Below, piece by piece: positions 25,570 to 33,521 of a stretch of DNA of 64,000 bases. Location: positions 1 to 64,000 of the forward strand of contig URDG01000005.1 in NCBI GenBank assembly GCA_900546515.1, read 5' to 3'. Every line of letters starts with the position of its first letter. Within the stretch, counting starts at the first letter, position 1. The notes under the pieces were generated by a model that was not told where the DNA came from, did not search any database, and saw only the letters and a list, made by a program, of their open reading frames with translations. This DNA comes from an uncultured Eubacteriales bacterium. GTDB taxonomy: Bacteria > Bacillota > Clostridia > Oscillospirales > Oscillospiraceae. The translations under genes and the position numbers were made by a program.

Positions 25570-26439
25570 TTATTTATTTCTTGTGGCCAGAGCATCCGCA
25601 AGACCGCGGAGAAACTCCGTGTCATCAAAGGCTTCTTCCAGAACACTCTTTGCAAACTCCGTGAGTCTGGCGATCGTCTTCCTACAGCCGTCTTCGCCCA
25701 TTAACGCCATATACGTGTTCTTATGCTCCTGCTCGTCGGAGCCGATAGGCTTTCCCAACTCCTCAGCAGTGCTGATAACGTCAAGCATATCGTCTCTTAT
25801 CTGGAATGCGGCGCCAAGAGCCGCTCCATAATGACCGGCAGCGGCAAGCTGCAGCTCCGTTCCGCCGGCAGCGGCAACGCCCATCTGGCACGCAGCAACT
25901 ATCAGCGCGCCGGTCTTACGGCTGTTTATATCAGTCAGCTCCTGCTCATTGAGCTTTTTGCCCTCGCCAAGCATATCAAGAAACTGGCCGCCGCACATAC
26001 CGTCAATCCCTACGGCACCCGCAAGCAGTTCCGCACACTTTGCGCGTCTTTCCGCTGTAAGTCCGCACGAAAGCACGGAATAAAAAGCCTCCGCCTGCAG
26101 CGCATCGCCTGCAAGAGTAGCTACGCACTCGCCATATACCTTATGATTTGTGGGTTTGCCGCGGCGCAGATCGTCATTATCCATGCACGGCAGATCGTCA
26201 TGGATGAGGCTGTATGTATGCAGCATCTCAACCGCGCATGCCACCGGCAGTGCAGCTTCAATATCGCCGCCGCTTATGCGGCAGAATTCCAGCACGAGAA
26301 TCGGCCGAATCCGCTTGCCGCCTGCAAGCAGGCTGTAGCGCATGGCCTCCGCAAGTCCGGCCTGAGGCATACCGGCAAAGCCGGAAAAGCTCTTCTCAAG
26401 TCTGCTCTCTATAAGCTCTCTGTACTCTTTTTCATTCAT
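25570..26439 (-). CDS. ispA: polyprenyl (farnesyl/geranyl) diphosphate synthase
   Basis: This prenyl synthase extends allylic diphosphates with isopentenyl diphosphate. The 289-residue protein has GGKRIRPILVLEF, the first Asp-rich motif DDLPCMDND with the bacterial DDx4D spacing, KVYGECVATLAGDALQAEAF and the second motif QIRDDMLDV. The sequence fits FPP synthase of the IspA class; exact chain length cannot be read from sequence alone. It overlaps xseB by 4 bp, the conserved Bacillota order xseA-xseB-ispA-dxs. Confidence 0.93.
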   Translation of the reverse strand: MNEKEYRELIESRLEKSFSGFAGMPQAGLAEAMRYSLLAGGKRIRPILVLEFCRISGGDIEAALPVACAVEMLHTYSLIHDDLPCMDNDDLRRGKPTNHKVYGECVATLAGDALQAEAFYSVLSCGLTAERRAKCAELLAGAVGIDGMCGGQFLDMLGEGKKLNEQELTDINSRKTGALIVAACQMGVAAAGGTELQLAAAGHYGAALGAAFQIRDDMLDVISTAEELGKPIGSDEQEHKNTYMALMGEDGCRKTIARLTEFAKSVLEEAFDDTEFLRGLADALATRNK

Positions 26440-26672
26440 TGCTCGCTATCCTCAAAGGGCAGCTCGATCGGTGCCCTGTCAGGTCCTTTCTTAAGCTTTA
26501 CGACCTTCTGCTCGGCCTCGTCAAGAAGCCTGCTGCACGCGGAAATGAGCTTTGTCCCCTCCTCGAACATCGAAAGGGATTCGCTCAGCGGCATATCGCC
26601 GTTTTCGAGGTGCTTTACTATCTCGTCAAGTCTTGCGACCGACTCTTCAAAGCTCAGCTTTTTTGATGCCAT
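26436..26672 (-). CDS. xseB: exodeoxyribonuclease VII small subunit
   Basis: XseB binds XseA to form exonuclease VII, which degrades single-stranded DNA from both ends. The 78-residue protein shows the family core LSFEESVARLDEIVKHLENGD, followed by PLSESLSMFEEGTKLI and CSRLLDEAEQKV. It follows xseA by 38 bp and overlaps ispA by 4 bp. Confidence 0.95.
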   Translation of the reverse strand: MASKKLSFEESVARLDEIVKHLENGDMPLSESLSMFEEGTKLISACSRLLDEAEQKVVKLKKGPDRAPIELPFEDSEQ

Positions 26673-26710
26673 AGTTGTTCCTCCAAGCGGGCACGCCGCT
26701 CCAGTTCTGC

Positions 26711-27922
26711 TTAATCCGGCAAGTGCTCAACATTGTCGACCGTACATCCGGCAGCGCCGTCTGCAAGCCTGACCGTGAGCTTATCGCCCGCATGTATTTC
26801 GTTAACGCTCTTTATATTTTTGCCGCCGCTTCCGGTCGTGATAGAGTAGCCTCTGGAGAGCACCTTGAGAGGACTCATCGCATCGAGCGCCGCGGTAAGC
26901 CGGACAAATTCATGCTTTTTCTCCGACAAAATATGCTCCTGCGCAGAAACAAGCCTGTCCCTGCTGCGGTCAAGCTCTATGCGCCGGTTATCTATGCTTG
27001 CAGCCGGATCCTGCATGACACGCTTCCCGCTGATACTGTCAAGCTTTGTACGCAGTGCCGCAAGCCTTTTGGCCATCGCCTGACGGCTGCGTATCTCGTA
27101 GCTGTGCAGTCCCTCAGTGAATTCGTTTATGTCCGGCACGGCAAGCTCCGCCGCATTTGACGGAGTTGACGCCCGAACATCCGCAACATAGTCGGATATC
27201 GTCACATCAGGCTCATGCCCTACAGCGGAAATGACCGGTATCTCAGAGGCATATATTGCGCGCGCGACGCGCTCGTCGTTAAATGCCCACAAATCCTCTA
27301 TCGAACCGCCGCCGCGCCCCGTGATTATGACGTCTGCCACCTTGAACTCGTTGGCGTAGCGTATCGCTCCGACGATCTCCGGAGGGGCTTCCGTTCCCTG
27401 CACTCTTACCGGGAGCAGCAGCACTTTAGTAAGCGGCCATCTATGGCCGAGTATGCGTATTATATCATGGACGGCTGCGCCGGCCGACGATGTTATTATT
27501 GCTATCCGCTCCGGGTAACGCGGGAGCGGCTTTTTATGCGTCCTGTCAAAGAGGCCTTCTTCGTCCAGCTTCTTCTTGAGCTGTTCAAAGGCGACTTGCA
27601 GATCGCCGGTGCCCTCCGGCATAAGTCCGCTGCAGTATAGCTGATAAGCGCCGTCGCGCGGATAAACCGACACCCGGCCGAACGCCGTGACGCCCATCCC
27701 GCTTTCCGGTCTGAAGCGCAGCTTTGAAGCGCTGCTTTTGAACATGACGCAGCGGATACTGCTCTCGCTGTCTTTCAGCGTAAAATAATGGTGCCCGGAT
27801 GGGTATATCTTGTAATTGGAAAGCTCTCCCCTTACGCAAACATCAGCAAGCGCCGGGTCCATGTCGATAAGGCCCTTTATTCTATTGTTGAGCTGTGTGA
27901 CTGTAAGGGTAGTATTCTCCAT
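26711..27922 (-). CDS. xseA: exodeoxyribonuclease VII large subunit
   Basis: XseA is the catalytic subunit of exonuclease VII. The 403-residue protein has the N-terminal OB fold (VCVRGELSNYKIYPSGHHYFT), the core active-site region ITSSAGAAVHDIIRIL, ITGRGGGSIEDLWAFND, and AVGHEPDVTISDYVADVRASTPSNAAEL, then a coiled-coil C-terminus ending in DGAAGCTVDNV. It is slightly shorter than the E. coli enzyme but complete. It starts 2 bp after nusB ends. Confidence 0.95.
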   Translation of the reverse strand: MENTTLTVTQLNNRIKGLIDMDPALADVCVRGELSNYKIYPSGHHYFTLKDSESSIRCVMFKSSASKLRFRPESGMGVTAFGRVSVYPRDGAYQLYCSGLMPEGTGDLQVAFEQLKKKLDEEGLFDRTHKKPLPRYPERIAIITSSAGAAVHDIIRILGHRWPLTKVLLLPVRVQGTEAPPEIVGAIRYANEFKVADVIITGRGGGSIEDLWAFNDERVARAIYASEIPVISAVGHEPDVTISDYVADVRASTPSNAAELAVPDINEFTEGLHSYEIRSRQAMAKRLAALRTKLDSISGKRVMQDPAASIDNRRIELDRSRDRLVSAQEHILSEKKHEFVRLTAALDAMSPLKVLSRGYSITTGSGGKNIKSVNEIHAGDKLTVRLADGAAGCTVDNVEHLPD

Positions 27923-27924
27923 GC

Positions 27925-28437
27925 TTATTCTTTCGTTCCGTCCTCTTCTGCCGGCTCGGCAGTCTCCATTTCCGCTGCCGGTTCCGTCTCTGCTGCAAAC
28001 TCGCCCCTCATGAAGCCGCCAAGAACGCCGTTTACAAACGCAACTGTTTCCGGCTCGTCATAGCCCTTGTCGAGCTCCACGGCCTCATTTATTGCAGCCG
28101 ATGCCGGTACATCGTCCATATACAGGATCTCACACACTGCGCAGCGCATAACTGCGAGTGCGGTTCTGGACATGCGCACGCTCTTCCAGCCCCTTGCATA
28201 GCGCTCAATATACTCGTCTATCTCGCCGCGCTTTTCGGCCATAAGCTCCGTCAGGCGGCGGATATAGCCGAGCTGTTTCTTGTCAGGATATTCGCTGTAA
28301 AGCTCATCCTCAGCGGCAAGTGTATCATAGTGCTCTCTGGAAAAGAAGCTGTCAAAAAGCTCCTGCGGCTCTACTCCGCCGGCTGCTGCCGCAAACCCAA
28401 GCTGTATAGCTATCTCTCTGGCTGTGGTTCTTGTCAT
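27925..28437 (-). CDS. nusB: transcription antitermination factor NusB, with acidic tail
   Basis: NusB joins NusE (S10) at boxA to support rRNA antitermination. The 170-residue helical protein has the family blocks TAREIAIQLGFAAA, SVRMSRTALAVMRCAVCEILYMDDVP and INEAVELDKGYDEPETVAFVNGVLG. After that it carries about 25 extra residues rich in Glu, Ala and Pro, which the core family lacks. The tail is probably disordered. It lies 18 bp after the Asp23 gene. Confidence 0.92.
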   Translation of the reverse strand: MTRTTAREIAIQLGFAAAAGGVEPQELFDSFFSREHYDTLAAEDELYSEYPDKKQLGYIRRLTELMAEKRGEIDEYIERYARGWKSVRMSRTALAVMRCAVCEILYMDDVPASAAINEAVELDKGYDEPETVAFVNGVLGGFMRGEFAAETEPAAEMETAEPAEEDGTKE

Positions 28438-28455
28438 CCCTAACCCCTCCGCGTC

Positions 28456-28818
28456 TTATTTATCAAATGCGACGCCGGAGACATGGACATTTACTTCCGC
28501 CTTATCCATACCGGTCGCAGCCTGAACAGCGCTGAGCACTTCTTCCTGCACGGTCTTTGCGACATTGACAATATTATAGCCGTAAGACACGGTTATGATC
28601 GCATCTACTATGATCTTTGCATCATCGAACTGAACCTTGATCCCCTTGGAAAGGCTCTTTATGCCGATAAGCTCAACAAGCTCAGCTCCGGAGGTATTTG
28701 AAAGGCCTGCAACGCCTTCAACCTGCGTAACTGCCGCTCTCACAAGAGTGGATATGACTTCCTCTGAAATATTTATGCTGCCGTTTGCTTCCTGACAGGT
28801 AATGTAATTTTCGCCCAT
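28456..28818 (-). CDS. Asp23/Gls24 family envelope-associated protein
   Basis: This 120-residue protein belongs to the Asp23/Gls24 (DUF322) family: GSINISEEVISTLVRAAVTQVEGVAGL, then a conserved KGIKVQF and IDAIITVSYGYNIVNVAKTVQEEV, and a closing KAEVNVHVSGVAF. I chose ATG 28818, which has GGAGGATATA just before it; an in-frame ATG at 28920 would add 34 residues covering the spoIIIAH terminator region. Asp23 proteins sit near the membrane and respond to envelope stress. It begins the asp23-nusB-xseA run. Confidence 0.92.
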   Translation of the reverse strand: MGENYITCQEANGSINISEEVISTLVRAAVTQVEGVAGLSNTSGAELVELIGIKSLSKGIKVQFDDAKIIVDAIITVSYGYNIVNVAKTVQEEVLSAVQAATGMDKAEVNVHVSGVAFDK

Positions 28819-28912
28819 GGTATATCCTCCTATGATTGTGTCAGAGTATTTTACCACGTTATGCAGGAAAAATAAAGACAAATAATGAAAAATACATTTT
28901 TTATGCAAAAAA

Positions 28913-28941
28913 TCAGGCACACGTTCTGAGCGTGTGCCTGA
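28913..28941 (-). terminator. terminator of the spoIIIA operon
   Basis: Arms TCAGGCACACG (28913-28923) and CGTGTGCCTGA (28931-28941) are a perfect 11-bp match with a 7-base loop. On the minus strand a T run (28907-28912) follows. It is 6 bp after the spoIIIAH stop, so it divides the sporulation operon from asp23. Confidence 0.8.
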
Positions 28942-28946
28942 CTGCC

Positions 28947-29486
28947 TTATGATTTCACTTCAATTATACTCAGCTGGGCCGCCTGATACGGCGTTTCCGA
29001 ACATATGATGTCGGTTATTCTTGCAACGGCCTCTTCACTCAGCCCCTCCTCAGGTGCCGGTACCGCAACGGTTATCGTGTCATTGCCTATGTAGACAACG
29101 CAGTCAGTAAACTCCTTGGCGATCAGGAGATTTTCTATCTGCGCCTCCTGCATGGAGTTCGTCGCCATGACTGAAATTGCGTTCATCGCACTGTCTATCG
29201 TCTCCTGAGACGCTGTTTCGGCGGTCGCCGCAGTCTGCAAAAGCTCAAGTGCCTCATCACGTGACACCTGCCTTGTCAGTCTCGCCTCGGCAAAATACTC
29301 AGAACCCGTCGCCTGTTTGCTTGCGGCGGATTCCGCATTTGCGTTGAGCATTGCCTCGTCCTCTGCCGCGACCATTTCCGCGTCGGGCGTACCCCATCTG
29401 TTGTTATACGACCAGTTGAGCGCTACCGCCGCGCCTACAAACAAAAGCACGGCTATCATCGTGATGTTTCTTTTCCTGTTTTTCAT
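28947..29486 (-). CDS. spoIIIAH: stage III sporulation protein AH
   Basis: SpoIIIAH in the mother-cell membrane binds SpoIIQ in the forespore membrane, forming the channel between the two cells. The 179-residue protein begins MKNRKRNITMIAVLLFVGAAVALNW with one membrane helix, then a linker and a C-terminal ring-building domain (EAQIENLLIAKEFTDCVVYIGNDTITVAV, ITDIICSETPYQAAQLSIIEV). The start is placed at the MKN methionine; an ATG 21 bases earlier is less likely. It is the last gene of the spoIIIA operon. Confidence 0.93.
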   Translation of the reverse strand: MKNRKRNITMIAVLLFVGAAVALNWSYNNRWGTPDAEMVAAEDEAMLNANAESAASKQATGSEYFAEARLTRQVSRDEALELLQTAATAETASQETIDSAMNAISVMATNSMQEAQIENLLIAKEFTDCVVYIGNDTITVAVPAPEEGLSEEAVARITDIICSETPYQAAQLSIIEVKS

Positions 29487-29511
29487 AAAGCTGCATGCTC
29501 CTCCCAAATAT

Positions 29512-29835
29512 TCATTCAGTCATTTTCAGTATCGTTATTTTATCTGAGCCGAAACCAGTATATGAGCTGACTGCCCGGATAATATCAAGCCGCACCTTTG
29601 CATCTGACGCGCCGTCGCACACAACGACCACGCCGTTTTCTGAGACGATCACCGCAGCTCTTCCCACTCCCTGAGTACATGTCAGCACTTCTTTCAGCGG
29701 GGAATCGGCCTTTTCGGAGCTGTCGGTATACACGCTCTTTCCCGGCAAAAGCATAAGGATCACGCCCAGGATCAGTATAATCAGCGGATATTTGAATTTA
29801 TCGAGCTTTGACATCTTTTCCTTCAGTTCACTCAT
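29512..29835 (-). CDS. spoIIIAG: stage III sporulation protein AG, short form
   Basis: SpoIIIAG forms a ring in the mother-cell membrane of the feeding-tube channel. This copy has 107 residues: a short cytoplasmic start, one membrane helix (YPLIILILGVILMLLPG), and a ring-building core (LTCTQGVGRAAVIVSENGVV, then DAKVRLDIIRAVSSYTGFGSDKITILK). B. subtilis SpoIIIAG has about 229 residues, and an insertion within its ring-building motif forms a large beta-ring. That insertion has no room here. The gene overlaps spoIIIAF by 8 bp and occupies the usual place, so the identity is secure but the architecture is reduced. Confidence 0.85.
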   Translation of the reverse strand: MSELKEKMSKLDKFKYPLIILILGVILMLLPGKSVYTDSSEKADSPLKEVLTCTQGVGRAAVIVSENGVVVVCDGASDAKVRLDIIRAVSSYTGFGSDKITILKMTE

Positions 29836-30310
29836 CGCCGTTCCATGTCACTCTCTCCTCAGGTATTCCAAGCTCGGATCTTATCGCTTCCGTAAGTTTC
29901 CCTCTCATCTCCGGAGGCGCATCCGATATGATTTCTGCCGAATACGGGACCCAAACACCTTCTGTGCTCCACTGTACCTCAACATCTGCCTCCTTTACTT
30001 CAATGCCGGTTTTTCTGGCTTTGTCCATAATATATGCTTGATATTCGTCCTCTATGACAAGTCTGTTCAGCCGTTCGTTTATATCCTCGCCCCTTGCCGA
30101 GAGCGCAGCCTCGCTGTTTTTGTACTTTGCAAGCTCCAACGCGTAGCTTTCAAAATCGAACTGACGTACCGGCGTCAATATGGCTATGAGCAGAACAGCC
30201 GAGCTGAGTATTCCCATCACGCGCTTTACGCCGCCCTCCGGCGTGATGCTCATTGCCACGCCGCACAGAATGGACAGCGCGCATATCTCTCTTATAACGC
30301 CGGACATCAT
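29828..30310 (-). CDS. spoIIIAF: stage III sporulation protein AF
   Basis: The 160-residue membrane protein begins MMSGVIREICALSILCGVAMS and has two N-terminal membrane helices (ALSILCGVAMSI and VMGILSSAVLLIAILTPV) followed by a soluble ring-building-type domain ending GIPEERVTWNGDE. This is the layout of SpoIIIAF. The start at 30310 overlaps the spoIIIAE stop (ATGATGA), and the end overlaps the spoIIIAG start. A longer open frame upstream lies inside spoIIIAE and is not coding. Confidence 0.9.
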   Translation of the reverse strand: MMSGVIREICALSILCGVAMSITPEGGVKRVMGILSSAVLLIAILTPVRQFDFESYALELAKYKNSEAALSARGEDINERLNRLVIEDEYQAYIMDKARKTGIEVKEADVEVQWSTEGVWVPYSAEIISDAPPEMRGKLTEAIRSELGIPEERVTWNGDE

Positions 30311-31416
30311 ACCGTCACCACCTTTATTGCCGCCGTAAATGAAATGAACAGCATTATCGCACAGCAGCCCACAAGCCCCAGCAGCATGCTCAGCGCCGTG
30401 CCGACATCGTTTATAAATCCTGACAGCTTCGCGTTCGGCACCATATCGCAGGCCGCAGCAGCCGCGCGGAACAAAAGCATTTTTACAGACAGCATGACAA
30501 ACGGCCCCGCGCACAGTGCGCATACCGCCACAAGGCTGAGTGCTCCGGCCGAATTTTTTATCATCCCCGCCGCGGCCAGCACGGTGGATGCCGCATCCGA
30601 TATTATCCCGCCTACCACCGGCAGCGTCGTTGAGATCACAGTTCTTGCCGTTCTGACCGCCACCGCGTCCGCGCTGCCCGTGACAATACCCGTCAGGCCA
30701 ATATAGCCGCTGAAAATTATCGTGAAGCCGGTCATGAATGTCGTTGCAAGCCATTTCACAAAACGCTGGCATGTTTTGAGCAGCGGGTTATCAAAAATGC
30801 TCACGCACAGTGCAAGCGCAAGAAAAGCGTATGTAAGCGGTATTACGACGCTGCGCGCCATGTTCATCAGAACGTCTATCGCCATGCACACCGCTGCATA
30901 ACGCGCAGAAGCCGAAACGACTGCGCCGCAGGCCGCGGCTGCCGAGAACACTGCCGGCAGTGCGGCTCTTGAATAATCGGACATGGTTGTCAGCGCGTCT
31001 GAGGTCTGCGAAACTATTCCGTCGAAGCCTCCCGTCAGCAGCCCTGCTGCCGCGCACACGCCGGCCACATTTATATATCCCTGTATGCTCTTATCCTGCG
31101 TCAGCGTTCCTGCCAGCGATGAGGCAAGCGCTATCGCAACAATGGCTGCCGTATTCCTGACGTTGCCTTTTATCTCGTCGGATATACTTACAATTATTTT
31201 TCGCCACAGACGTGCAAGCGCGCCGCCGGCGTCATACGTCCCGTTTCCGTCAAGTTTTCCGCTTATCTCGCGCGCATCTCCCGGCAATGCGTCTTCCAGC
31301 TGGTTTATGCCGGTTATCTCCATCGCCTTGCCGGTGAGTCCGTCCGCATAGCAGCAAGTAGCCATGAACGGAGCAAGCAGGATAACAAGCAGCAGCGTTA
31401 TGACTGCTTTTTTCAC
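30307..31416 (-). CDS. spoIIIAE: stage III sporulation protein AE
   Basis: SpoIIIAE is the large polytopic membrane subunit of the SpoIIIA channel. The 369-residue protein begins with a GTG at 31416 that overlaps the spoIIIAD stop by 4 bp. A signal-like segment (ITLLLVILLAPFMATCCYA) precedes seven or so hydrophobic stretches, including NTAAIVAIALASSLAGTL, FMTGFTIIFSGYIGLTG and LLGLVGCCAIMLFISF, with the family block VVGGIISDAASTVLAAAGMIKN. Length and order match the family. I rejected the far upstream ATG at 31698, which would overlap spoIIIAD in another frame. Confidence 0.92.
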   Translation of the reverse strand: MKKAVITLLLVILLAPFMATCCYADGLTGKAMEITGINQLEDALPGDAREISGKLDGNGTYDAGGALARLWRKIIVSISDEIKGNVRNTAAIVAIALASSLAGTLTQDKSIQGYINVAGVCAAAGLLTGGFDGIVSQTSDALTTMSDYSRAALPAVFSAAAACGAVVSASARYAAVCMAIDVLMNMARSVVIPLTYAFLALALCVSIFDNPLLKTCQRFVKWLATTFMTGFTIIFSGYIGLTGIVTGSADAVAVRTARTVISTTLPVVGGIISDAASTVLAAAGMIKNSAGALSLVAVCALCAGPFVMLSVKMLLFRAAAAACDMVPNAKLSGFINDVGTALSMLLGLVGCCAIMLFISFTAAIKVVTV

Positions 31417-31799
31417 ACCATGCCTCCTATCATCTTCAGTACACTCATTATAAGTGGCATCGCCACACTCATCGCGCACACGGTACCAGCCAGTTCGACC
31501 GCCGCTGCGCTCGCACTCTGCGACGAGTCCTTGCACAGCTCTGCGGTGAGCTTTGTGACGATAGCTATTGCAACGCATTTCAGTATCGGCGCGATAAGCA
31601 CATCCGAAGTGCCTACGATCGTTTTCACGCTCTTCACGAAAGTTTTCAGCTCTCCGGCAAAGCTCATGGCGGCAATACCTATCATTACTACTGTACATGA
31701 ACTCAACAGGACGGATATTTCCGGGTTATAGCGCCTTATTATCAGGCCGACGACGGCCGCCATAAGCGACACTGCCGTTGCTTTGAATATCAGTTCCAT
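31413..31799 (-). CDS. spoIIIAD: stage III sporulation protein AD
   Basis: This 128-residue integral membrane protein starts MELIFKATAVSLMAAVVGLII and has further hydrophobic segments (ISVLLSSCTVVMIGIAAMSF, TVCAMSVAMPLIMSVLKMI) separated by the conserved FVKSVKTIVGTSDVLIAPILKCVAIAIV region. It matches SpoIIIAD, an energy- and channel-linked membrane subunit of the feeding tube. It starts 2 bp after spoIIIAC ends and overlaps spoIIIAE by 4 bp. Confidence 0.92.
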   Translation of the reverse strand: MELIFKATAVSLMAAVVGLIIRRYNPEISVLLSSCTVVMIGIAAMSFAGELKTFVKSVKTIVGTSDVLIAPILKCVAIAIVTKLTAELCKDSSQSASAAAVELAGTVCAMSVAMPLIMSVLKMIGGMV

Positions 31800-31801
31800 A
31801 G

Positions 31802-31996
31802 CTACAGGCTGAAAAGTGACTTGATAAGCGCAAAAAGCTCGCTTATTTTCTGCACCACCACCATTAAAACCACTACAAGCGCCGTTATCGTGGTCATAAG
31901 CGCCTGCTCGTCCCGTCCCGAACGCTGGAGAAGGATATTTAAAACAGCAACCAGAATACCAACTGCCGCGATTTTGAAAATCAGGTCAACATCCAT
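31802..31996 (-). CDS. spoIIIAC: stage III sporulation protein AC
   Basis: This 64-residue membrane protein has two helices (LIFKIAAVGILVAVLNILLQ and ALMTTITALVVVLMVVVQKI), with the conserved RSGRDEQAL turn between them. It is the standard tiny SpoIIIAC, related in sequence to the N-terminal half of SpoIIIAD. ATG 31996 is preceded by a GGAG-like sequence; the open frame runs further upstream but that part is inside spoIIIAB in another frame. Confidence 0.92.
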   Translation of the reverse strand: MDVDLIFKIAAVGILVAVLNILLQRSGRDEQALMTTITALVVVLMVVVQKISELFALIKSLFSL

Positions 31997-32007
31997 GGTG
32001 TTTTCTC

Positions 32008-32517
32008 CTAAAATAACACGATTACCAGCATCAGTCCCGCAGCTGCCGGAAGCCCGATAGACAGTCTGCAAAGCTGTGGATATTCCGCTCTTACGCGCGT
32101 AAGCGCGCGGTCTAAATGTGCAGTACATCTGTCGATCGCCGTAAGCTGCATGTCAAGCTCGCACCGTCCAAGCACTCCGCCAAGGCGCATGATCTCGTCA
32201 AGCTCGTCCGCGCTGAGCATTGTTAGCGTATCCCTTGCGGTCTCCGTCCATAATTCAGCCAGTTCGCGCCGGCCGAGCTGTACTATACGCTCTGACAGCA
32301 CGCGGAAAAATCTGCCCGCGCCTGCGCAGCTGTTCATCGCCAGATACTCCGTCAGCTCCGGGAGCGGCGTGAGCCGCGCGCTCAATTCGCCTTTCATAAG
32401 AATAAGCGCACCGGTAAAAGCCTCGAGCGTATCTTTCCTGCTGCGTCCGGCCGCTATACGTATAAATCCGATCATGCCGCTGGCTGCAAGCGCCATAACA
32501 GCGCCCAATATTTTCAT
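32008..32517 (-). CDS. spoIIIAB: stage III sporulation protein AB
   Basis: The 169-residue protein begins MKILGAVMALAASGMIGFIRI with one N-terminal membrane helix, continues with a helical domain (TLEAFTGALILMKGELSARLTPLPEL, FFRVLSERI) and ends with a second hydrophobic segment (LSIGLPAAAGLMLVIVLF). This is the SpoIIIAB pattern, distantly related to type II secretion GspF. The start overlaps the spoIIIAA stop by 4 bp; an ATG at 32535 in the same frame is less likely. Confidence 0.9.
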   Translation of the reverse strand: MKILGAVMALAASGMIGFIRIAAGRSRKDTLEAFTGALILMKGELSARLTPLPELTEYLAMNSCAGAGRFFRVLSERIVQLGRRELAELWTETARDTLTMLSADELDEIMRLGGVLGRCELDMQLTAIDRCTAHLDRALTRVRAEYPQLCRLSIGLPAAAGLMLVIVLF

Positions 32518-33383
32518 ACCTCCAGCCTGCGGCATATATACCTTCTCTCCCGGCCCGCCCCTTCTATCTCCACGGCATACTCAAATATATGTTCGTCCAG
32601 CAGCTGACGATACAGCTCTCTCTTTTTCATAGCCTCTGCTGAGGCCGCGTGAGCCGTTGCTAATATCCCAACTCCGCAGCCGCTCACCTCCCGTATGGCC
32701 ATAATGTCCTCGGTCTCCGTTATCTCGTCCATCGCAATGATCTCAGGGTTCATACCGCGCAGCATCATTAACGCCCCCGGGTTTTTCTTCATACCCAGCA
32801 TCACGTCGCTGTGTGCACCAAGATCAAACCCCGGTTCCGTCCCATCTGTGGCGGAAAGCTCGCAGCGCTCATCTATAACAGAGATACGCCTGCCGGATTC
32901 AGACAGCCTGCGTATTATTTCTCTCAGGACGGTAGTTTTGCCGCCGCCCGGCGGAGATATTATCAGCGTATTAGAAAAGCCCCCGGCGTTGATCTCAGGC
33001 AATATACCGTCAATGTCTCCGGTAAATTCTGCCGGTATGCGTATATTGACGGAGCTGAAGCATCTGAAGCCGCTTACAGCGCCGTTTTTCACCACTGCCG
33101 TGCCGCATACGCCTATCCGGATTCCCTTAAAGCTTATATATCCGCCGCACAGTGCCGGCATCGCCGTATGCAGCGACGCTCCTGTAGCCTTTTCCAGCAC
33201 GCGCATTATGTCATGCTGTTCAAGCGAGGTATCGGACAGGCTCCTTTCCTCGCCGTCAATGAACGCCATTGGTATTCTTCCCGTTCTCAGTCTTATCTCC
33301 TCAATGGGGAGCCTCAAGTATCTGCCGCGCTCAGGACACAGCCTGTCCGGCAGCAGTCCAAGCGCCGTGCTTACATAGTTCAT
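32514..33383 (-). CDS. spoIIIAA: stage III sporulation protein AA, ATPase
   Basis: SpoIIIAA is the cytoplasmic ATPase of the mother-cell-to-forespore channel, related to type II/IV secretion ATPases. The 289-residue protein has IEEIRLRTGR, YISFKGIRIGVCG, Walker A PPGGGKTT (144-151), SVIDERCEL and Walker B IIAMDE (215-220), then the block ILATAHAASAEAM. It is the first gene of the eight-gene operon, transcribed leftward from a candidate sigma-E promoter about 30 bp upstream. Confidence 0.95.
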   Translation of the reverse strand: MNYVSTALGLLPDRLCPERGRYLRLPIEEIRLRTGRIPMAFIDGEERSLSDTSLEQHDIMRVLEKATGASLHTAMPALCGGYISFKGIRIGVCGTAVVKNGAVSGFRCFSSVNIRIPAEFTGDIDGILPEINAGGFSNTLIISPPGGGKTTVLREIIRRLSESGRRISVIDERCELSATDGTEPGFDLGAHSDVMLGMKKNPGALMMLRGMNPEIIAMDEITETEDIMAIREVSGCGVGILATAHAASAEAMKKRELYRQLLDEHIFEYAVEIEGAGRERRYICRRLEV

Positions 33384-33410
33384 TTTCTCACTTCCATATT
33401 CCTTACTCCA

Positions 33411-33438
33411 AATCTATGCCGGCGGATCAGAAATATTC
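33411..33438 (-). promoter_or_regulatory. candidate sigma-E promoter of spoIIIA
   Basis: On the minus strand GAATATTT (33438-33431) is followed after 12 bp by CATAGATT (33418-33411). This resembles the sigma-E consensus, an ATATT-type -35 and CATACAnT-type -10 spaced 12-15 bp. It lies about 28 bp upstream of spoIIIAA, as expected for a mother-cell operon. Confidence 0.5.
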
Positions 33439-33521
33439 TTGAATCTAATGCCGATATGTGCTACTATATCGACAGGATGTTTGCTCCGGCTTTGAATCGG
33501 AGCAGAGAATGGAGATAGACT

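Noticed and set aside
25723..26772. 349-codon plus-strand frame across ispA and xseB
   Set aside because: ispA and xseB on the minus strand have every family motif; the opposite frame is a GC-skew shadow.
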